A DNA stretch of 22,041 nucleotides. Source: Prevotellaceae bacterium UBA1746. Lineage in GTDB: Bacteria; Bacteroidota; Bacteroidia; Bacteroidales; Bacteroidaceae. The position numbers and the translations under genes were made by a program. Every line of letters begins with the position of its first letter. Positions within the stretch are counted from its first letter, which is position 1. Below the pieces are notes generated by a model. It saw nothing but the letters and a program-made list of their open reading frames with translations, searched no databases and was not told the origin of the DNA. Location of the stretch: positions 1-22,041 of the forward strand of contig CAJPJR010000031.1 of NCBI GenBank assembly GCA_905369775.1, written 5' to 3'. Below are positions 17,819 to 22,041 of this stretch, piece after piece.

Positions 17819-18286
17819 TTATTTAAAGTCGATGTAAAGTTTGGTCCACTTCACGTTGTCGAAGGGGAGAACGGTTTCCACGTCCTGCAAGTGGGGACGT
17901 TTTTCGCCCGGTGCCTTCACTTTCACGGTCTGCGTGAGGGTGATTTGGCTATTGTCGACGGCGGTGAGTCGGCCGATGAGCTTTTTGCCTTCGGCGGTGA
18001 GCACTTCCACGTCGTCGCCGAGGTGGATCTCATATTGGCGCAGCACTTTGAAGGGCTGTCCCAGTCCGGCGCTGCCCACTTCGAGCTCGAAATCGGTCTC
18101 GTCGCGGTCCAATCCCTCTTCGATGTGGCGGGAGAGGGCCACGCAGTCGTCGATCCACACTCCTTCGGCGTGATCGATTTCCACGATGATGCGGTCGTCG
18201 GGCGTGATGACCAGGTCGGTCAGGAAATAGTCTTTGCCGACGAGCCAGTCGGCGATGAGTTGTTCTACGGCTTCTTTACTGATCAT
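17819..18286 (-). CDS. rimP: Ribosome maturation factor RimP
   Basis: This 155-residue cytoplasmic protein is needed for maturation of the 30S subunit. The N-terminal alpha/beta domain contains IIVEIDHAEGVWIDDCVALS and the family block FELEVGSAGLGQPFKVLRQY, equivalent to the usual LEVSSPGLDRPL motif. The C-terminal SH3-like domain contains GKKLIGRLTAVDNSQITL. The length is normal. It is the first gene of rimP-nusA-infB, with a promoter about 120 bases upstream and a hairpin in the leader. Confidence 0.95.
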   Translation of the reverse strand: MISKEAVEQLIADWLVGKDYFLTDLVITPDDRIIVEIDHAEGVWIDDCVALSRHIEEGLDRDETDFELEVGSAGLGQPFKVLRQYEIHLGDDVEVLTAEGKKLIGRLTAVDNSQITLTQTVKVKAPGEKRPHLQDVETVLPFDNVKWTKLYIDFK

Positions 18287-18350
18287 GTGTCAGTGGGGGT
18301 GTAATGGGTGAGAGGTGCCCCGACTTCTACGGCGAAGGGCGGAGGCACGA

Positions 18351-18390
18351 CTAATTAAAAGAAGTGAGGAGCTTCGTTTGAGCCCCTCAC
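18351..18390 (-). terminator. Hairpin with T-rich tail in the rimP leader (possible attenuator)
   Basis: On the minus strand a 10-base stem with one G-U wobble (18390-18381, GTGAGGGGCT, with 18373-18364) and a 7-base loop is followed by TTCTTTTAATTAG. It lies between the predicted rimP promoter and the rimP start. It could therefore stop readthrough from the upstream gene only if the promoter call is wrong, or act as an attenuator if that call is right. Confidence 0.45.
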
Positions 18391-18406
18391 GTCTGTTTGA
18401 ACGCTG

Positions 18407-18438
18407 CAAATGTAAGCAATTCGCGGGGACTGTGCAAG
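18407..18438 (-). promoter_or_regulatory. Promoter of rimP-nusA-infB
   Basis: On the minus strand TACATTTG (18414-18407) matches TAnnTTTG. CTTG (18438-18435), one mismatch from TTTG, lies 20 bases upstream. The leader to the rimP start would be about 115 bases and includes the hairpin at 18364-18390. Confidence 0.6.
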
Positions 18439-18540
18439 TTTTTGAGGAGAAAAATCTCATCTTGCGGGACTTGTGTCTCCCTTTTTCCTTGATTCAGCGC
18501 TTGGGCGGGAGCATTGTCGAGGAAAATGGCTTGTGCCCAA

Positions 18541-18714
18541 TCAATGCTCCTCCTTGTCGGCATCTTCTTTGTCTTCCGGACTTTGTAACCACTTATAGAT
18601 AATCCATAAGACGATGCCAATTGTAGCCGGAATCCAGCCAGGTATCCCCGTTACCTTGTGCCTGAAGAGATAGCGTAGGATATCGTCGCCGAAAAACTTG
18701 AGAATAGCTTTCAT
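18541..18714 (-). CDS. Small single-pass membrane protein, 57 residues
   Basis: Translation from the ATG at 18714 gives 57 residues. A basic/aromatic N-terminal part (MKAILKFFGDDILRYLFRHK) is followed by one hydrophobic segment at about 24-43 (IPGWIPATIGIVLWIIYKWL). A highly charged tail (SPEDKEDADKEEH) ends at TGA. This charge layout is that of a genuine membrane microprotein rather than a chance frame: aromatic belts flank the helix and there is an acidic/lysine tail. It starts 58 bases after the TPR-retropepsin gene on the same strand with no terminator between, so it is probably the last gene of that transcript. Its base composition is less GC-rich than its neighbours. I do not recognise a family. 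A partner role with the TPR protein is inferred only from position. Confidence 0.65.
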   Translation of the reverse strand: MKAILKFFGDDILRYLFRHKVTGIPGWIPATIGIVLWIIYKWLQSPEDKEDADKEEH

Positions 18715-18772
18715 TGACTGCGGTTGTTGTCGAGGTCTTGCAATCGGTCGTATTCGGGAAGTCGCAGTCCCT

Positions 18773-20932
18773 TCACTTCTTGGTGATGCGAATCACGTTG
18801 GCCTGGTTGTCGATTTCCACTTTGCCCAGTCGGCTGAGCACGGACTGGCCGAGGAGGAGCGGAGCAGCCTGACTGTGGGTGATGGAGGCGCGCACGTTGT
18901 TGAGCGTCAGCCCGCCGAAGGTCACGGAGTGCAGGCGCACACTCGTGCCCTCCACCACATCGCCCGAAGCCGTGAGGTAAGCCCGGCGACCGATCACGTC
19001 GGAGGGTTTGAGATAGCCGTTTTTGAACATGAACTGCGCTTCCACCGACGAAAGCGTCACTTCCGACGCGCCGGTGTCGAAGACAAAGTGGAGCGGAAGC
19101 CCATTGATGGTGCAAGGCACCTGCGTGACGCCGCCAGAATGGGTAAAGGCGATTTCCGAAACACCGTGAGGAGCGGCTGCCGTCGCCTTTTTGTCCGTTT
19201 TTTGTGCGGCGGGCTTCGCCGAAGTGTCGGCGGCCGATTCGCTCTTTGCGCCTTCAGTGGCGCGCGGGTCGAGGAGTTTGCGTTCGGCCGCGAGGTGCGC
19301 TTCCCACGCATCGCGATATTGCTTGACCAAAGCCTTGAAGTCGGCATCGTTGCGCAGGCCGTCGAGGTCGGTATCCGTGTCGATGTGGTCGAAATCGGTG
19401 TACTTTCGGCTCTTCAACGCGCGCTCCAGATAGGTGAGTGCCTGCTGCTTGTTGCCGCAAAGTGCGTAGATACAAGCCGCATTGTAGGCTTGTTCGTCGT
19501 CGCCCTTGGCCATGATGGAGTCCATGCGCGCGGCGGCTTCCTTTGCGCGACCGAGGAAATAGAGGGCAAAGGGGGTATAAGGGCGATAAACATAGGTCTG
19601 TTCGAGATCTAAAATGCGCTGAAAGTCTTTTGCGGCGCGCTCTTTTTGTCCCATTTTGAGGAGTAAACGGCCGCGCTGATTGAAGATCTTGGTGTCGTCT
19701 GCGCTGAGTGAGAGTGCCATGTCGTAGGCTTCGAGTGCGCTTTCTGGGTTTTCGCGCTCGCTGTTGAGCTGTCCATAGTTCTTATAAATGTCCGGGTTCT
19801 CGGCATCCAAAGCGATGGCGCGTTCCAACGCGGCGTTGGCCTCGTTGAAATTGCCCTTTTTCATGTGCAGCACAGCAGCCAACAATGGCGCGTCGATATT
19901 TTTCGAGTCGTGATTCTCGGCGCGTGCCTGCCACATGAGAGCGGCGTCGTGCAGGTTGAGCGAAGCCAATTTATCGGCGAGGTTGAGAGCGCTCTGAGCG
20001 GTAGGAGAAAGTTGATACTCTTTGAAATAATAGTTTGCCGCGCGGCCGTAGTTGCCCAGATGGTCCTCCAAGCTGTAGAGGTAATACAACCATTTTTGTT
20101 TTTGGGGTTCTTTGTTGTGGAGCACTTTAAGGCGTGCGCGCAGAGTAGTGGCAGCTGAGTCACAGAGAGTGCGGAAGACTTGGTAAGCACGGACGTCTAC
20201 GTCATCCCACAAAAGGGAGAGCGCGCTGGTGCAGTCCTCTACGGCATGCGGATAGTCGCGACGTAGTAGATGTGCCTCGGCGCGGTAAGAGTAACCGTAG
20301 TTGAACTCCGGTGCGAGTTGCACCACGCGATCGAAGAAGGTGACGGCGCGGTCATAGTCTTCGCGCGCCATAGCGTTGCGCCCCAGCCCCATATAGGGGT
20401 TGAAATTGTCTTTGTCGAGTTGTGCCATACGCTCATAGTCGTCATCGGAGAGATCGTAGTTCCCCGTTTCATAGTAGAGATTTGCGCGTTGCATAAGGTA
20501 GTTGCTCTCTTCGGGTTCGAGGAGAATGGCGGCGTCGAGGTCAGTAAGTGCTGTGGTGGTATCGGCAAGGCTAAGGTGGGTGTCGGCTAAAATGGAAAGG
20601 GTTGCGGCTCGCGTTGATTTATCGTTCTTCGGTAAATGTTTCAATGCTAATTCGAAGGAGGTGACGGCGCTGTTGGGGTTATCATTGCGGAGCTGGATGA
20701 AGCCGATGAAGTAGTGGGCGTAGCCGTTGTGCGGGTTCTTTTTGAGCGCTGTTTTGAAATGTTTCAACGCTTTGTCAGGGTTGGCGTTGTTTTGCAGTGT
20801 CTTGAAGCCGAGTTGCACGTTGGCGTCGTTGAAGTCTTTGTTCTTCTGCGCCGCGAGGGGCAGGAGGGCGAAGAGGAAAACGAACAGCACGCCGAGCAGG
20901 CGGAGCAGTGGTCGGGGAGTGGGGTAGGTCAT
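18773..20932 (-). CDS. Secreted TPR protein with C-terminal retropepsin-like aspartyl protease domain
   Basis: This 719-residue protein begins with a signal peptide (LLGVLFVFLFALLPLAAQ, cut near residue 28). There is no lipobox, so a periplasmic location is likely. Residues of about 30-500 are tetratricopeptide repeats, for example the units around NPHNGYAHYFIGFIQLRNDN, NPDIYKNYGQLNSERENPES and AYNAACIYALCGNKQQALTY. An Ala/Lys/Ser linker (about 560-600) leads to a clan AA aspartyl protease domain: HFVFDTGASEVTLSS with the catalytic Asp619 in DTGAS, and a closing LLLGQSVLSRLGKVEIDNQ. One DTG per chain implies a homodimeric active site, as in retropepsins. Proteins combining these parts occur in Bacteroidetes, but their substrates are not known to me. 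The toxin-antitoxin pair lies 69 bases upstream and a small membrane protein downstream, all on one strand. Confidence 0.88.
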   Translation of the reverse strand: MTYPTPRPLLRLLGVLFVFLFALLPLAAQKNKDFNDANVQLGFKTLQNNANPDKALKHFKTALKKNPHNGYAHYFIGFIQLRNDNPNSAVTSFELALKHLPKNDKSTRAATLSILADTHLSLADTTTALTDLDAAILLEPEESNYLMQRANLYYETGNYDLSDDDYERMAQLDKDNFNPYMGLGRNAMAREDYDRAVTFFDRVVQLAPEFNYGYSYRAEAHLLRRDYPHAVEDCTSALSLLWDDVDVRAYQVFRTLCDSAATTLRARLKVLHNKEPQKQKWLYYLYSLEDHLGNYGRAANYYFKEYQLSPTAQSALNLADKLASLNLHDAALMWQARAENHDSKNIDAPLLAAVLHMKKGNFNEANAALERAIALDAENPDIYKNYGQLNSERENPESALEAYDMALSLSADDTKIFNQRGRLLLKMGQKERAAKDFQRILDLEQTYVYRPYTPFALYFLGRAKEAAARMDSIMAKGDDEQAYNAACIYALCGNKQQALTYLERALKSRKYTDFDHIDTDTDLDGLRNDADFKALVKQYRDAWEAHLAAERKLLDPRATEGAKSESAADTSAKPAAQKTDKKATAAAPHGVSEIAFTHSGGVTQVPCTINGLPLHFVFDTGASEVTLSSVEAQFMFKNGYLKPSDVIGRRAYLTASGDVVEGTSVRLHSVTFGGLTLNNVRASITHSQAAPLLLGQSVLSRLGKVEIDNQANVIRITKK

Positions 20933-21001
20933 TGTGTGATTGTATTTAGATATTGAGGTGTTTTTGGGGAATGGAGTTGAACTTCTGCGGGGCTGCGCGA
21001 A

Positions 21002-21280
21002 CTATTTGTCGCCATAATGCCCTCGCATGGAGAGCACGTAGACACAAACGGTCTCTTCGTAGATGGAATAGATGAGTCGGGCTCCTTTGTCAATGCGTCT
21101 GCTCCACAAACCGGCGAAGTCGCCTTTGAGGGCTTCGGGTTTGCCGGTGCCGGTTTGGGGGTGCACTTTGAGTTCTTCGAGCAGTGCCACGATTTTCTTC
21201 AATACCTTTTTCTGCCCCGATCGTTTCCAATAGGCAAGATCTTCGATGGCTTCCGGGAGCAGCTGCAGATCGTAGTTCAC
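21002..21280 (-). CDS. RelE/ParE-superfamily toxin, YoeB-like
   Basis: This 92-residue protein resembles the Txe/YoeB ribosome-dependent mRNA interferases. LLPEAIEDLAYWKRSGQKKV and then KIVALLEELKVHPQTGTGKP precede the diagnostic block GLWSRRIDKGARLIYSIYEE. YoeB ends in RYHY with a catalytic histidine and tyrosine; here the end is SMRGHYGDK, keeping His-Tyr at the matching place but with three extra residues. The start is GTG at 21280, which forms a GTGA overlap with the antitoxin stop (21277-21279), a sign of translational coupling. Key RNase residues therefore look intact. The gene is at the upstream end of the TPR-retropepsin transcript. Confidence 0.88.
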   Translation of the reverse strand: MNYDLQLLPEAIEDLAYWKRSGQKKVLKKIVALLEELKVHPQTGTGKPEALKGDFAGLWSRRIDKGARLIYSIYEETVCVYVLSMRGHYGDK

Positions 21281-21564
21281 AGGTCGACCAATCGTTTGAT
21301 TTCTTCGATCGAAAAAGTCTGTGCCAACCCGGCCGCCTGTTGCTGCAAACCGCGGCGCACCGCGGCGATGTTTTGCGGATGGTCAAACCAGGCATCGGCA
21401 GAGGGCGACACGCGTCGGGCGAAGGACGGCGCGTTGGCCTCCTCGATCAGCAAACCTTCGATGTAGGTTTTTAGCGACATCCCGTTGCGGAGTGCCTTGG
21501 CGTAGAGCTTTTGCAGCGCCTCTTCGGGCAGGGTGATGTTGGGGGGCTGAAGGGTGGTGCGCAT
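21277..21564 (-). CDS. Antitoxin paired with the YoeB-like toxin
   Basis: This 95-residue protein precedes and overlaps the toxin by 4 bases. The N-terminal part (NITLPEEALQKLYAKALRNG, then MSLKTYIEGLLIEEA) has the beta-strand plus two-helix spacing of a ribbon-helix-helix DNA-binding domain. The C-terminal part (FDHPQNIAAVRRGLQQQAAG, then FSIEEIKRLVDL) would be the toxin-binding arm. YoeB toxins in E. coli pair with YefM, a Phd-fold antitoxin; an RHH-type antitoxin here would be a different pairing. By analogy it should repress its own promoter and neutralise the toxin. The assignment as antitoxin rests mainly on the overlap, size and order. Confidence 0.8.
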   Translation of the reverse strand: MRTTLQPPNITLPEEALQKLYAKALRNGMSLKTYIEGLLIEEANAPSFARRVSPSADAWFDHPQNIAAVRRGLQQQAAGLAQTFSIEEIKRLVDL

Positions 21565-21916
21565 TTGGGGTTTCTGGGTGTTGGGGTGAAGGTCTGTCTC
21601 GACGTGGGGAGCCGGAAAGGACGATAAAGGGCTTTCCTCCGGCGGGTGTGCAAGGCAGCTCGCGTTCTGTCAGGAATTGGGGCGATACGCCGGGGCGCGA
21701 CTGTGGAGCGCGTGTGTCGTTTCCGATCGGTGCGATGGAAAGAAAGGGCTTGTGCACCCTCTTGCACTGCCGAGGGGGAGGGCTTGGGAGCTTCTCTCCT
21801 TGTTCTCTCCGTGTGGGCGGAGTGCGTGCGCACCGGCTTTGCTATTTTGCGCGATTGGGCGGCCGCGGGGGAGACTTTTGTCCGCTTCGTGAGCGGCGAA
21901 CGGCTTATGCTTTCGG
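21565..21916. other. Gene-free stretch upstream of the toxin-antitoxin pair
   Basis: No frame here has a credible protein composition, and no tRNA or strong hairpin with a T-run is apparent. If the candidate promoter at 21917-21946 drives the toxin-antitoxin pair, this would be a leader of roughly 350 bases. Confidence 0.4.
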
Positions 21917-21946
21917 CAAAAATACAAAGAATATGGAGAATGCAAA
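21917..21946 (-). promoter_or_regulatory. Candidate minus-strand promoter upstream of the toxin-antitoxin pair
   Basis: On the minus strand TATTTTTG (21924-21917) matches TAnnTTTG. TTTG (21946-21943) is 18 bases upstream. The antitoxin start is about 350 bases away, which is long, so another promoter nearer the gene cannot be excluded. Confidence 0.4.
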
Positions 21947-22041
21947 GGAATTGACTAAAGAATATGGCTCGCCGGTCGAAGAAATTGCTATTATATAGGA
22001 TCGCGCGCGTAGACTAATGATTTCGCAGGGCGCCGAGGGGA
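21933..22041 (+). other. Possible gene start with an in-frame TAG, cut by the window edge
   Basis: From the ATG at 21933 the frame reads MENAKELTKEYGSPVEEIAI plus Ile, then TAG at 21996-21998. It then continues in the same frame as DRARRLMISQGAEG to the window end. Both halves look like real protein, unlike the frames around them, and the base composition falls here as often at gene starts. Options are a gene broken by a nonsense mutation, a 21-residue upstream peptide followed by a gene starting at the ATG at 22017, or chance. I do not recognise a family. Confidence 0.3.

Overview
The window is a GC-rich chromosomal segment of a Bacteroidales bacterium, probably Prevotella/Porphyromonas-like. 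The evidence is the sdhC-sdhA-sdhB order with a b558-type cytochrome subunit, DUF5020, DUF4923 and TonB_C lipoproteins, a Bacteroidetes-type AAA ATPase, few Shine-Dalgarno sites, and several promoters matching the Bacteroidetes pattern TTTG-N18-20-TAnnTTTG. The genus is not decided by the sequence.

Layout, left to right. (1) On the minus strand, a UraA-like nucleobase permease (1085-2464) is followed by a Tsx-like DUF5020 outer-membrane channel (266-979), a plausible two-membrane nucleoside/nucleobase uptake pair. (2) On the plus strand, sdhC-sdhA-sdhB (3160-6728) encodes the fumarate reductase/succinate dehydrogenase complex, with a canonical promoter, a strong terminator, and an operator-like palindrome between sdhA and sdhB. 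(3) A monocistronic AAA-ATPase-family protein (7329-8513) has its own promoter and terminator. Its Walker A lysine and Walker B glutamate are both substituted. (4) A 420-base stretch with no intact gene holds a decayed leucine-rich-repeat gene. (5) The minus strand then carries class I fumarase (9126-10766), the enzyme that supplies fumarate to the reductase, a lipoprotein with a TonB C-terminal domain (10934-12076), and a DUF4923 lipoprotein (12318-12965). (6) The translation/transcription cluster rimP-nusA-infB is on the minus strand (18286 down to 13288). (7) Upstream on the same strand are a TPR-retropepsin fusion protein (18773-20932), a previously easy-to-miss 57-residue membrane protein (18541-18714), and a toxin-antitoxin pair (21002-21564). 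The right edge may hold the start of a plus-strand gene that meets an in-frame TAG.

Most of the window is core metabolism and housekeeping. I see no CRISPR array, tRNA, rRNA, insertion sequence or phage gene. The least ordinary items are the active-site-degenerate AAA protein, the LRR remnant next to it, the small membrane protein behind the TPR-protease, and the palindrome inside the fumarate reductase operon.
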